DNA of 64,000 nucleotides from Algicella sp038749815 (GTDB taxonomy: Bacteria > Pseudomonadota > Alphaproteobacteria > Rhodobacterales > Rhodobacteraceae): positions 3,206-67,205 of the forward strand of contig JBCDHQ010000001.1 in assembly GCA_038749815.1 (NCBI GenBank), read 5' to 3'. The position numbers were made by a program, and so were the translations under genes. Positions within the stretch are counted from its first letter, which is position 1; every line of letters begins with the position of its first letter. Below the pieces are notes generated by a model. The model worked only from the letters and a program-made list of their open reading frames with translations, was not told where the DNA came from and did no database searches. Positions 1 to 9,852 of the stretch are shown here, piece by piece.

Positions 1-2964
1 TCGCGCGCACGGCGGATGGCGTGCGCGCCACGGGCTTCCGGCTCGGCAATGCGCAGGCGGAAGTGACGCTCGACGGGGTCTACGCAACCGCTGCCACCGA
101 TATGGGTCTCGCGGCCCGCCTGTCAGAGGTTGGTCTGCTGACATCGGACGCCACCGGCGCCGTGGCCTTCGACCTCAATCTTGTCAGCCTTGGCGACGAT
201 CTCGGCATTTCGGGCCGGATCACCCAACCCGAAGGCACGATCGGTGGGCAACCGCTGCGTGCCGCTGAACTCAGCCTCGACGGAACCCTCGCTGTCGACG
301 GGACGTTCGCGGGGCAGATCGACGGGGCCGCCGATCTCGCCACCGAGCGCGCGCGCCTGTCCGCAGCCATTGCGATCAGCGAGGAACTCCGCCTTCTGCG
401 CGACCTCCGCTTCAGCTTTGCAGGCACTGTGGCCGACGGGACCATCGGCCAGGGCGGCGACGGCCTCGTCGCAGGCCGCGTGCGCCTCCAGTCCCCGGAT
501 CTGTCGGCCGTCGCCGCCCTTGCGGCGCTGGAGCTCGAGGGCGAAGGCGCGTTCGACATCATCCTGTCGCGCCGACGCGGCACGCAGCGCGCGACCATCA
601 CCGGCACTGTGGCAGGGCTCAACGTCGCCGACATCGCCCTCGATCAGGCGCGCGTGGATCTCGACATCGTCGATCTGCTGGGCGTGCCCCTCGCTGCCGG
701 CCAAACGGAGCTGGCGGGCCTCTCGGTTGGCGGGTTCGGGGTGACGCGAGCCGAGGTCGAGGCCGTCCGGCGCGAGGACGCCCGCATGGACCTGACCGCG
801 CTCGCGCAACTCGATCTCGGGACCGAAATCGCGCTTGCGGGCGGGATCGAGACACTCTCCGATGGCGTCCGCATCGGCCTTGAGCGATTGGAGATCGCGC
901 AACTCGGCCGCGTGGCGCGGCTCCTCGCCCCTTCGGCGGTGACGGTCCGCGGCGAAACTGTGACGCTCGACCCGCTCGCGCTCGACATCGATGGCGGTCG
1001 GCTCACGGCGGCGGGCGGGCTGACCCCGGACTGGGAGGCCGCGCTCGACATGGAGGCGCTGCCCCTCGACATCGCGGACCTCGTTGCGCCGGATCTGGGT
1101 GTGGACGGCCGGGTCTCCGGCACAGCGCGGATCACGGGGGCCCGCGAGGCACCCGATCTCGAGGTCTCGCTGGCCGCGCGGGACGTGCGGGCTGCCCCGA
1201 CAACGGCCCTCGGGCTGCCGCCGCTCGATCTCGACGCCGAAGGGCGCACCGCCGGCGCCGGCGTCGACCTCCGCGCGGCGCTTCGCGGCGGCTCGGACCT
1301 CGCAGCGGACCTCGTCGGACAAGTGCCCTTCGATCTCGCCGACCCGGTTTCGCTCGCCCTCGATCTCACCCGCCTCGACATCCGGATCCTCGATGCCGTC
1401 GCGGGCAACCTGGGGCTGCAAGGTGTGGTCACCGGGAGGGCCGATGTCTCCGGACCCGCATCCGCGCCCGTTGTGGAGTTCGACATCGCCTCATCCGGCC
1501 TGACCTCAGAAGCCGTGCGCGAGGCCGGCCTCAGCGCCGTGACGATCGGGGCTGAGGGGCGGTTCGAAGACGACACCGTCATCCTCTCGGACGTGACGGC
1601 GCAATCGGGCGGTGCACGTGCGGCTGTGGCGGGGGAAGTCCGCCTTGCACGCGAAGAGCTCGACCTCGCCTTCGACCTCGCCCTTCCCCTGGCGCTCGCC
1701 AACCCGTTCCTGGCACGTCAGGCCGTCCAGGTCTCCGGCACGCTCACCGCCGGCGGACGGGTCGCCGGTCCGTTCCGCGGGCCGGCGATCAACGGGCGGA
1801 TCTCGGCGGCGGGCGCAACGCTTGTCGATCCGCTCCGCAACCTCCGGATTGACGGCATCGCCCTGGCGGCCCGTCTCGCTGGGCGCGAACTCCTGATCTC
1901 GGAGCTCTCGGGCACGGTCGCTGCAGGCGGGCAGGTCTCCGGGTCCGGGCGCGTCGGGCTCGACCGCGGTCTGCCGGCGGATCTGGACCTCCGGCTCGAG
2001 AACGTCCGCTTCACCGATGGCGAGATCATCGACACCGTTGCCTCGGGCGAGATCTTCGTCACCGGCCCGATCACCGCCCAACCGCTCGTCTCCGGCGACA
2101 TCCGGATCGGCACCACCGAGATCGCGATCCCGTCGAGCTTTGGGATCCGCGAGGGCGTCCTCCTCGACGTGGCGCACCAGAACCTTCCCGCCGATGTCGA
2201 GCTGACGCTCGATCGGGCGGGCCTGCGCGAAGAGCCGGGCGCGCGTCCAGGGCGCGCCGGCACGCGCGGCGTCCGGCTCGACATCGCGATCTCCGCCCCC
2301 CAACCGGATGTTTGTGCGCGGCCGCGGGCTCGACGCCGAGATGGGGGGCGACCTCCGGGTTCGCGGGACGACTGGCGATCTCGCACCCCAAGGCCAGATT
2401 GAGCTCATCCGCGGCCGGATCGGCATTCTTGGCCAGCGGATCGACTTCACCGAAGGCGCGATCACGGCAACGGGCGATGTCAATGTGCGCCTGCGGCTCG
2501 TCGCCGAGACCGAAGTCGACGACACGCAGATCACCCTCATCGTTCAGGGGCGCGCCACCGATCCGGAGCTTGTGCTGACCTCCTCACCGTCCCTCCCCGA
2601 AGACGAGATCCTGGCGCTTCTCATCTTCCGACGCGAGCTTGCAACGCTCTCGCCCCTCCAGGTGGCACAACTGGCGTCGGCCGCTGCGACGCTCACCGGG
2701 CAGGGCGGCGGCGGGCTTGTCAGCCAGTTCCGCTCCGGCGCCGGGCTCTCGAACCTCGATGTCACCACCGGGGACGAAGGCGAGGTCGGCGTGCGCGCGG
2801 GGGCCTATCTCTCGGAGAACGTCTATCTGGATCTTGAGGCGGAATCGGACGGCGATGCCCGTGCAACGATCAACATCGACATCACGCGGACACTCCGTGG
2901 CCGTGTCTCGGTCGATAACGATGGCGAAGGGCAGGTTGGGATATTCTATGAGCGGGATTACTGA
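1..2964 (+). pseudogene. tamB: TamB-like translocation and assembly protein, C-terminal part, frameshifted
   Basis: Inner-membrane-anchored TamB (DUF490) works with TamA in moving lipids or proteins across the periplasm to the outer membrane. The frame is already open at the window edge, so the N-terminus lies outside; about 985 residues are visible. They are rich in alternating beta-strand repeats of the GxVxGxG type, as in TamB beta-taco domains. The family's conserved C-terminal block (APNRMFVRGRGLDAEMGG, then SLPEDEILALLIF and the terminal GIFYERDY) is encoded in a different frame from the upstream part. The switch falls at the C run 2296-2301: with five C instead of six the text reads ISAPNRMFVRGRG without a break. 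Left as it is, the upstream frame ends at 2402. The YihY/BrkB gene follows 9 bp later, probably co-transcribed. Either a real frameshift or a homopolymer error. Confidence 0.88.
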
Positions 2965-2973
2965 GGACCCGCA

Positions 2974-3924
2974 ATGCCGCTCAACCCGACTGTCACGATC
3001 ACCGACCTTGTGCTCGACCGAGATGCCTTCGGGCTCGCAGATTGGCGGGCGGTCGTCCTGCGCACAGCGGGTGAGATCGGGGCCCGCAACCTCTCGATGA
3101 TGGCCGCAGCGATCGCATTCTTTGCGATGCTGGCGCTCTTCCCCGGTCTCGCCGCGACCGTGTCGCTCTACGGCTACTTCGCCGACCCCAGCGATGTCGG
3201 GGAGACGCTCGCGCTTCTCCGTCCGCTTCTGCCGGAGGGCACGTACACGCTCGTCGATGCCCGCGTGACGCATTTGGTGACCGAGGCGCGCGGCGAGCTC
3301 GGCGTCGCCTCCCTCATCGGTGTCGCGCTTGCAAGTTGGAGTGCGCGCGCCGGCGTCAACGCGCTGGTCGCATCGCTGACAGCGATCTGCCGCGAGCGCG
3401 ACACGCGGAACTTCATCTGGGGGATGGCGGTCAGCTACGGGCTAACGCTGATGCTGATCCTCGTCACCGTGGTCGCGCTCGCCATGCTGGTCGTGATCCC
3501 GGCGGGCCTGACGCTCGCCGGGGTCTCGATGCAACCCGTGGTCACTGCCCTCCGCTGGGGGGTGGCGTTTCTGGCGATTGCGGCGGGGATTGCGGCGGTC
3601 TACCGCTTCGGGCCGAGCCGGCGGACGCCGCTTCCCTGGATCACGGCGGGCTCCATCCTCTCGACCATCCTCTGGGTCGCAATGTCGGCGGCCTTTGCCC
3701 GCTATGTCGGGAGCTTCGCCAACTACAACGAAGTCTACGGGCCCCTCGGCGCCGGCGTCGCCACACTGATGTGGTTCTACCTCACAGCCTTCGTCGTCCT
3801 CCTCGGCGCGCTCCTCAATGCCGAGATCGAGCGCTATGCGATTGAAATCATAGCCCGGCGTCGGCCCGACCTGTTGCTTCGAAACGACCCGCTGGTGCGC
3901 GAGATGACCGGTGTTGGGCGCTGA
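2974..3924 (+). CDS. YihY/BrkB family inner-membrane protein
   Basis: 316-residue polytopic membrane protein of the YihY (formerly 'ribonuclease BN'/BrkB) family. Its molecular function is not established; transport or envelope roles are suspected. About six hydrophobic segments are visible, at roughly residues 40-62, 105-125, 150-178, 188-206, 220-240 and 258-285. The family block near the C-terminus is present: YRFGPSRRTPLPW, then a tryptophan-containing helix, YNEVYGPLGAGVATLMWFYL and LGALLNAEIER. The start ATG lies 9 bp after the tamB stop and is preceded by GAGGA overlapping that stop, so translational coupling to tamB is likely. No lesions. Family assignment is secure, function is not. 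Confidence 0.9.
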   Translation: MPLNPTVTITDLVLDRDAFGLADWRAVVLRTAGEIGARNLSMMAAAIAFFAMLALFPGLAATVSLYGYFADPSDVGETLALLRPLLPEGTYTLVDARVTHLVTEARGELGVASLIGVALASWSARAGVNALVASLTAICRERDTRNFIWGMAVSYGLTLMLILVTVVALAMLVVIPAGLTLAGVSMQPVVTALRWGVAFLAIAAGIAAVYRFGPSRRTPLPWITAGSILSTILWVAMSAAFARYVGSFANYNEVYGPLGAGVATLMWFYLTAFVVLLGALLNAEIERYAIEIIARRRPDLLLRNDPLVREMTGVGR

Positions 3925-3961
3925 CGCTGGACAAGTGCAGCCCCGCTCGTAATGTCCCGAC

Positions 3962-4675
3962 ATGGTCACATACGACGGAAATCTCAATCCAATCTACCCT
4001 GAGCATACGTTTCTGGGGCAGATTTCGCCTGAAACGAAGGCAGAGTTGGAGCGCTTGTGGACGCCGACCCGCTACAGCGCCAAACAAATCGTGCTTTCGA
4101 CGGAAGAAACCAGCCTGGATGTCCTCTTCCTCTTGGAGGGGGACGTTCGGGTGGCCAATTATTCGCCGAAGGGCCGCGAGGTCCTCTTCAGCAATATCGA
4201 GGAGGGTGACTGCTTCGGTGAATTTGCCGTGATCGACGGCGCACCTCGGTCTGCCAATGTCCAGGCAACGACGGCCTGCCGTATGGCCCGTGTCGGCGAG
4301 GGGCCGTTTCGCGAGATGCTGGCCCGCCGGCCCGATATGTCGATGGCGATCATGCGCCGGCTGGTCGCAAAACTGAGGGAGATGACGCAGCGAGTGTCCG
4401 ACTTCACCGCGCTCCGCGCCGATGACCGGATCCGTCTTGAGTTCGTGCGGATGTTTCGCGCCGTTCAACGCTCGGATGGCAGCGCTCTGATCGACCGACC
4501 GCCGACCCAAGCTGAGCTCGCCGCGCGGGTGTTCACCAATCGGGAGGCCGTGGCGCGCGAAGTGGGGCAGATGCGCAAGCGTGGGCTCCTCGACAAGGAG
4601 GGGCGCGCGATGATCGTGCCCTCGGTCGACGCGCTTGAGGCCTATCAGATTGAGCGTGCGAACCGCGAAGAGTAG
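3962..4675 (+). CDS. Crp/Fnr family transcriptional regulator
   Basis: 237-residue cytoplasmic regulator. Residues about 20-140 form a cyclic-nucleotide-binding beta-roll, with the phosphate-binding-cassette-like stretch GDCFGEFAVIDGAPRSANV. It keeps the Glu and the Arg-Ser that contact cyclic nucleotides in Crp. Residues about 150-225 form the Crp-type winged helix, with the recognition region TQAELAARVFTNREAVAREV. There is no N-terminal cysteine cluster, so it is not an Fnr-type oxygen sensor. It stands alone, downstream of the YihY gene on the same strand and convergent with the phosphatase gene; the two stop codons sit at the ends of a shared 12-bp palindrome. The effector and targets cannot be read from the sequence. 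Confidence 0.9.
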   Translation: MVTYDGNLNPIYPEHTFLGQISPETKAELERLWTPTRYSAKQIVLSTEETSLDVLFLLEGDVRVANYSPKGREVLFSNIEEGDCFGEFAVIDGAPRSANVQATTACRMARVGEGPFREMLARRPDMSMAIMRRLVAKLREMTQRVSDFTALRADDRIRLEFVRMFRAVQRSDGSALIDRPPTQAELAARVFTNREAVAREVGQMRKRGLLDKEGRAMIVPSVDALEAYQIERANREE

Positions 4676-4684
4676 GCGCGCCTA
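4673..4684. other. 12-bp palindrome joining two convergent stop codons
   Basis: TAGGCGCGCCTA is a perfect palindrome. Its first TAG is the stop of the Crp-type gene and its last CTA is the stop of the opposing phosphatase gene. There is no T tract, so it is not a classical intrinsic terminator; a role in ending transcription both ways is possible but unproven. Confidence 0.5.
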
Positions 4685-5473
4685 GGCCCGCTCGAACACG
4701 ACACGTCCTGCGTCGAACCGGCCGAGCGTCAGCACACCTGTCTGCCAGGCGCCCGTGTCGATCGAGGCTGTCTCCCCGACGATCTCAGGCGCCTCGGTGA
4801 CGGTGTGGCCTGCCACCGACCAAAGCCGCCGCCCATCGCTCGCCCGCCAGATCCGCGTGTTGGCCCCCTTCCCCCAGAGCAGGGTGTCGGGCTGCTGATC
4901 CGCCGGGCCGCGGCGGGTCGTGCGCCCGGCATGGCTGAGAAAGAGGTTGCCGCTCCGATCCGCGAGCGGGCGGGTCATCAGGAACCCGCGCGTCTCCTCC
5001 GGCATCGCGATCGAGAGCGCCGTGGCGAGCCGACTGAGCTCCCGCGGTGCGGCATCGGGCCCTGGATTGTCGAGGCCATAGCTTTCGAGCGTTGCCCCCC
5101 CGCCATGGCGCAGCCAGCGCCGCCCTTCTTCGGGCCGGTCCAGAAAGGCGCCAAGCATCGCCTCGTGATTGCCCGCAAGGGCCACCACCGGCAGGTCTCG
5201 CGCGACGAGATGACGGAGATAGGCCAGCACGCCCGCGCTCTCCGGTCCCCGGTCGATGTAGTCTCCGAGGAGCACAATCCGCCCGCCGCTCGCCTGCGCC
5301 CAGCCCAGCACCCGCGTGAGGGCGCGGTCGAGCAAGTCGAGCCGCCCATGCACGTCGCCAATCGCGCAGATCGGCGCCGACGGCGCGAGGCCCGGTGCGG
5401 CATGCGCCTCGTCCCAGGGCGCGCCGTCCGCGTCAGTTGAGGTAGTAGTGCGACCGCGCGCGTACACCGCCAT
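4682..5473 (-). CDS. PPP-family metallophosphoesterase (serine/threonine-type protein phosphatase)
   Basis: 263-residue phosphatase of the PPP/ApaH-like superfamily. The two-metal active site is spelled out in order: GDVHG near residue 48, GDYIDRG about 34 residues later, GNHE, SHAG and a late GHT. The start at 5473 (MAVYARG...) is chosen because the longer open frame upstream runs inside the preceding kinase gene; GGGGGACAGCT lies in front of this ATG. The first 41 bp overlap the end of the polysaccharide tyrosine-kinase gene, so the two are translationally coupled. That suggests the phosphatase acts on the kinase or on exopolysaccharide control. The usual partner of such kinases is a low-molecular-weight tyrosine phosphatase, so a PPP enzyme here is uncommon. 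A diadenosine-tetraphosphatase activity cannot be excluded. Confidence 0.86.
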   Translation of the reverse strand: MAVYARGRTTTSTDADGAPWDEAHAAPGLAPSAPICAIGDVHGRLDLLDRALTRVLGWAQASGGRIVLLGDYIDRGPESAGVLAYLRHLVARDLPVVALAGNHEAMLGAFLDRPEEGRRWLRHGGGATLESYGLDNPGPDAAPRELSRLATALSIAMPEETRGFLMTRPLADRSGNLFLSHAGRTTRRGPADQQPDTLLWGKGANTRIWRASDGRRLWSVAGHTVTEAPEIVGETASIDTGAWQTGVLTLGRFDAGRVVFERA

Positions 5474-6890
5474 AGCTGTCCCCCAGTCCGTCCCGCTCGA
5501 GCTGCTGTTGGTCAATGCGGTTGAGCACGATGCCCGCGGGCTCTGCCCCCACTTGGCGAAGCTCCTCGAGCCCGCGTGTGACCTGCGCCCGGTGGGTCCG
5601 CTCCCACCTGACAATATAGAGGAGCGCGTCGGCCTGCGGCGCAACGATCCGCGCATCCGGGACGAGCAACACGGGCGGCGTATCGATCACGACGCAGTCA
5701 TACACGGACCGCGCTTCCTCCAAAAATCTCTGAAACCGACCGGTGGCGAGGATGTCAGCAGCGTTGGTCGACGCAGCCTCGCCCAAAAGAATGTCGAAGC
5801 TGTGCCCGTCCGGCCGGCGCACCGCGGCCTCGAGCGGCAGGAGATCGGCCAGAACCGACAGAATGCCCGGCCCCGGCTCGAGCTCGAACATATGTGCAAA
5901 GCTCTGCCGCCGGATGTCGGCCTCGATCAACAGGACCCGACGTCCCCAGCGCGCCATCGTCTGCGCCAGGAGAGCCGCCGCCGTCGATTTCCCCTCCTCC
6001 GGGACCGAGGATGTCACAACCACAACCCGTGGATCGCGGCCCGGGCCGCCGAGAAGGATCGATGTCCGAAGCCCCCTCACAGCCTCCGAAAGATGGGAGG
6101 CAGGCTTGCGGCTGACGGTCTCCACGGGCGGGCGCCGCCGCTCCCCCGAACTTGGCAGACGGCCGAGGACCGGGAGGCCGGTCTCGCCCTCGACCTCCTC
6201 CGGCGTCCGAAAGCCCGTGCGACCGACCTCGCGCAGGAGGGTTGCCGCAGCGGGCAAAAGAAAGCCGATCAGGCCGAGCGCCAGCGCCCAAGGCCCAAAG
6301 GGCCGGAGTGGATTGGGCACCAGAGGCGCGTCCGCCCGCGCCACAACCGACAAGGGCGGCACGCTTGTTAGCCCAGCCCGGAGCGCCAGATGCGCATCGA
6401 GGACGGCGTTTGCAATCCGCTCGCTGAGGTCCGGATCCGGCGTCACCGCGGCGAGGCGAAGGAGATGCGTGCCGCGATCGATGCCGACGTTGAGCGCCCG
6501 GTGCAGAGCCGCCTCCCGCGCCACGACCGGGTCGGTGCCCACATCCGCCACCGCAGGGCTCACAACGAGGCTGCGCATCGCGCCGACGACGGCGTCCAGT
6601 GCCGGCGGCTGCGCGATCTGGTCTGGCTCCACCTCAAGGCTGTGCGCGACCTCCCTCAGCACCGGGTGGGAGGTCAGGAGGGCAACCTCCGTCGCAAGGT
6701 CCTCAGCCCCATCGATCCCGGGACTGAGGCGCACCAAGGCCTCCGCTTGCCACACTGTCGGACCGGCGGCGCCGATCAGCGCCCCGAGGCCAAGGCCCGC
6801 GAAACCGGCTGCAGTGCAGAGCATCCACTGGAGGCGGATCCAACGGACCCAGCGCCATCGCGCCCCAGCGCCAGAGACCACACGTCTCAT
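5433..6890 (-). CDS. Polysaccharide co-polymerase with BY-type tyrosine autokinase domain (Wzc/ExoP-like)
   Basis: 485-residue inner-membrane protein controlling chain length and export of an extracellular polysaccharide. A Wzz-like region spans residues 1-210, with membrane segments near 25-45 and 190-212. It is followed by a cytoplasmic BY-kinase domain from about 245. The kinase has Walker A (SSVPEEGKST), Walker A' (VLLIEADIRR) and Walker B (CVVIDTPPVLLVPD). The tail SYGGVRARSHYYLN holds tyrosines suited to autophosphorylation. The periplasmic part is much shorter than in E. coli Wzc (about 720 residues). ATG 6890 is preferred over ATG 6905 because GGAGGAGG between them is a good ribosome-binding site for the later one. 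No glycosyltransferases lie nearby, so the polymer is unknown. Confidence 0.88.
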   Translation of the reverse strand: MRRVVSGAGARWRWVRWIRLQWMLCTAAGFAGLGLGALIGAAGPTVWQAEALVRLSPGIDGAEDLATEVALLTSHPVLREVAHSLEVEPDQIAQPPALDAVVGAMRSLVVSPAVADVGTDPVVAREAALHRALNVGIDRGTHLLRLAAVTPDPDLSERIANAVLDAHLALRAGLTSVPPLSVVARADAPLVPNPLRPFGPWALALGLIGFLLPAAATLLREVGRTGFRTPEEVEGETGLPVLGRLPSSGERRRPPVETVSRKPASHLSEAVRGLRTSILLGGPGRDPRVVVVTSSVPEEGKSTAAALLAQTMARWGRRVLLIEADIRRQSFAHMFELEPGPGILSVLADLLPLEAAVRRPDGHSFDILLGEAASTNAADILATGRFQRFLEEARSVYDCVVIDTPPVLLVPDARIVAPQADALLYIVRWERTHRAQVTRGLEELRQVGAEPAGIVLNRIDQQQLERDGLGDSYGGVRARSHYYLN

Positions 6891-7134
6891 GCTGCCCTCC
6901 TCCATGTGAGCCTAGGTTTCAACAAGATCGCCACGAACTTTCGTCCAAGACGGCAGAGTGTTGACTAAAGTTGTCAGATCAAGCGGTTAAAAAAGGCTTA
7001 CGCCCTGATCGCCACCGGTCGGTTGGGCCTTTGCAATAGGCCCACTTTGCCTAAAATGCGTGCCAGCAGACGAAGGCCGTGGGCGTCGACGTTGAGGCTG
7101 GCAAAGCCAACGCCCATTCGGTATCCCACCCAGA

Positions 7135-7211
7135 GGCCCCGTGGCTCAACTGGATAGAGCAGTCCCCTCCTAAGGGACAGGTTGCAGGTTCGAACCCTGC
7201 CGGGGTCGCCA
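7135..7211 (+). tRNA. tRNA-Arg (anticodon CCU)
   Basis: A complete cloverleaf folds. The acceptor stem is GGCCCCG with CGGGGTC. The D arm is GCTC/GAGC. The anticodon stem is GTCCC/GGGAC with loop CTCCTAA, giving anticodon CCT. The T arm is GCAGG-TTCGAAC-CCTGC. CCA is encoded at 7209-7211. No integrase gene or duplicated 3' end was seen beside it. Confidence 0.97.
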
Positions 7212-8604
7212 ATACGTCCTGAAACATGCGACCTATACAAAGGCAGGTCTTCACTCGGGTGCGGCGGACGGCGTCTGCTTTTCTGCCAAATTCACCGAAC
7301 GTGAGTGAAGTCTCGTGTAAAGCCTGTGAAAATCTCGCACCGCTGGTTGGAGCCATCCGATTAGCTGACAGGCTGCAAACGCGTGCGTGGGGCGGCGGCT
7401 TCGGAATGCAACGGGCAAGCACACCATGATCCTGTCCTTTGGGGACAAGTCCTCCAAACCATCCCGAGCCTTCTACGCGCGAACGCGCGGCGGGCGGAGA
7501 TGAAGCGCGTCGGAAAACTCCAGACACTTGTCCGTGCGGAGGGGCTGCGCGTGCCATCAGAGTGGCGCTGGACGAGGACTTTACGCCGCTTGCGACACGA
7601 CGCAGGCCGGAGGAGCCCGCATGACGGAGCGCGCGGGCTCTACCAGCCCCAATGTCAGCTTCTCGGGCACCTGGTTCCAGTCTGCACGATGGCATGCACG
7701 CGTCGAGAGCACCCCAAAAGGGGCGACGACCATCGAAGGCACAGGACTCGGAGAGGCGGACACGCCTCACAAACCGGATCACGGATCGACATCCCGTTTG
7801 CCGCCATATCCCGACCAGTCAAATCGACGCCCCGACACACCCGCTCAGTCGACATCGAGGAGTGGGGTGCGGCGGGTTTTGGCATCAAGCGGTGGGAGGC
7901 GCAGCTTAAATCCGCAATCGGCATTGACATCCCTGAAGGAAGACGGTCGGCGGCCTGTTCCGACGCTCTCGGATACCGGGAATTGGGCCGGGGCAGGGAT
8001 GGGGACCGCCCTTAGCCCTGTCGGAAGCCCCCGGATCTGGAGGCCGCCGTGCCGGACCTCCGCGCGAGAGAGAAGGCCCCGGCCCTGCAGGACTGTGCCA
8101 TGGACGCGTCCTTGCACAAGCCGCTTCGGAGATCCAAGACCGCGCGCCTCGGCGTTGGAGCACGGCCTCCGTGCAAGCCCCCCGGGCCGCGCGGACGTGC
8201 CCGTCCGCCTGCGCCGCGACACCGGTCTGGCCCTAACGTCTCGCGCCGACACTGGCCATCTTCGCAGCCATGCGCTGCAGTCGGCGTTCCTCACACCTCA
8301 CTCTCTTCAGCGGCCCCGGATGATGGAGCGCCCCATCCGATCGCAAAAGGAGCTGTGCGCTCACCGCCAAAAACCCCGGAACCAGCCGTTCGACCGGCCT
8401 GGTCGCAGATCCACACTCCCCCGGTCGCGCCACGCGGGCCTTCGGGATCGCGATGAGCTGCGCTCACCCGGCAGCCTGCGCGTTGAGCCCGTGTGTTTGC
8501 CTCGAAGGCGCCCGCCCATCCAAGCTGTCCGACAACGTGCCGTCCGATACCACCCGCGCCTGACCGCTGCTGCTCAGCCGCCGCAATCTGTCGGACCCTT
8601 CAGG
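7212..8604. other. 1.4-kb spacer without recognisable genes
   Basis: Several frames stay open here only because the DNA is GC-rich. Their translations are Arg/Pro/Ser-rich, show no family motif and lack plausible ribosome-binding sites. I see no RNA gene or mobile element. The stretch may be eroded former coding DNA. Confidence 0.6.
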
Positions 8605-9786
8605 TTACTTCGCGTCTCCCACCCGCCGTCTCTTGAGCTGATACGTGTCCAGACCGAGAATGAGGGCCGCTGCGACGGCGAACGCACAGCCTGTGAACAC
8701 GACCGTCCGAAAGTCGGTTGCTTCAGCGACGAGGCCGGCCGTCGGCCCGGCAACCATGAGTGTCAGCATCATCGTGTTCCAGTAAAGCGCGGTCGCGTGG
8801 GCCGGTCTGTCCGCCGACAGGGATTGCACAAAACTGATCGCGAGCGTTGAAAAGAGCCCGAAATACAACCCTTCCAATGCCGCGCCGAACAGCATGTGCG
8901 GGATGGACTGCACCGTCGCGAGGACGAGAATGGCCGCGATTGCAATCTGTGTGGTGCCCATCAGCGACACGCGCAGACCGAAGGTTCGAATGAGAAAGGG
9001 CGTCGTGAAGATCGCGAAGAGCTCTACAAAGGTCTTCAGACTGAAGGCCATACCCGGGGCGTAACCGGGCAGCCCGACGTCTTGTACGAAGAAAACCGGG
9101 AGGGCTGTGAACGTCAGCGAGTGCGCCATGGCAAGGCAGAACACAAAGAGGACGGCCGCCCGGAGGCCCGGGTTTCTCTTTGGTGCTGAGGTCTCTGACC
9201 TGGACGGGGGCGAGGGGCTCACCGCCGCGTCCCTTGGGGTCGTCCACCACCACACAGCAAGCCAGAGAAGGCTTGTCGCGAAGGCCGTCTGAAAGACCGC
9301 AGCGCCTCCGAACCGATCCGCGATCCCATAGCACAGCGCGGGCCCGACCATCCAAGATGTGGACGTCGTTGCGCGCATGTAGGCGTTGAACGTGCCGCGC
9401 GGTGTCCCCGTGCGGTCGGCAAGGACCGCGCCCAGCGAGAACATCGTCGCCATAGCGCTGGAGCCGATGCCGAACCCGATCACTCCCGCCGTCGCAACAG
9501 TGAGGAACCCAGGCGACAGAGACAGCGCGCAGGATGCCGCAGAGAAGCCTATGGCTGCGAGCCCGATCATCGCGAACGGATTTCCACCGGCGTCCAGCCG
9601 TCTTGCGATCACTCGGTTGGACAGAATGACCACCAACGCAAAGACACCCGTATAGAGGCTTATGCTGCTCGGTGCGCGGCCAAGGTCTTGGACAATGTAA
9701 TAGCCCATGAACGAGACAGCCATGGAGTTACAAACGGTTCCGACAAAGAGGAGAAGGAGAAAGGCGAGCGAGGGTGAGCGGGTCAT
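8605..9786 (-). CDS. MFS transporter, sugar-efflux (SetA/SetB-like) type
   Basis: 393-residue major facilitator with twelve predicted hydrophobic helices in two halves joined by a hydrophilic loop near residues 190-210 (SPSPPSRSETSAPKRN). The N-half carries NRVIARRLDAGGNP in the loop after helix 2. The AYMRATTSTSWMVGP region in helix 5 and the overall pattern resemble the Set sugar-efflux family. The likely role is proton-driven export of a sugar or small analogue. It is transcribed away from a LysR-type gene across a 66-bp gap holding an inverted repeat, the classic arrangement for a regulator controlling its neighbour. Transporter class is certain, substrate is inferred only from family resemblance. 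Confidence 0.85.
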   Translation of the reverse strand: MTRSPSLAFLLLLFVGTVCNSMAVSFMGYYIVQDLGRAPSSISLYTGVFALVVILSNRVIARRLDAGGNPFAMIGLAAIGFSAASCALSLSPGFLTVATAGVIGFGIGSSAMATMFSLGAVLADRTGTPRGTFNAYMRATTSTSWMVGPALCYGIADRFGGAAVFQTAFATSLLWLAVWWWTTPRDAAVSPSPPSRSETSAPKRNPGLRAAVLFVFCLAMAHSLTFTALPVFFVQDVGLPGYAPGMAFSLKTFVELFAIFTTPFLIRTFGLRVSLMGTTQIAIAAILVLATVQSIPHMLFGAALEGLYFGLFSTLAISFVQSLSADRPAHATALYWNTMMLTLMVAGPTAGLVAEATDFRTVVFTGCAFAVAAALILGLDTYQLKRRRVGDAK

Positions 9787-9833
9787 GCAGACCCAGACTA
9801 GGCACGATTGTTCGGTTGCAGAACGACACGATA

Positions 9834-9849
9834 TGAAACACTCATTTCA
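9834..9849. promoter_or_regulatory. Inverted repeat between divergent MFS and LysR genes
   Basis: TGAAA-N6-TTTCA lies 3 bp before the LysR ATG at 9853 and 47 bp from the MFS start. A perfect short dyad in a LysR-regulated divergent gap is a reasonable operator for the LysR protein, acting on itself and on the transporter. The 5-bp arms make chance occurrence possible. Confidence 0.4.
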
Positions 9850-9852
9850 CTC

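Noticed and set aside
7528..8850. 440-codon open frame after tRNA-Arg
   Set aside because: Runs into the opposing MFS gene, has no family motif and an odd Pro/Ser/Arg composition.
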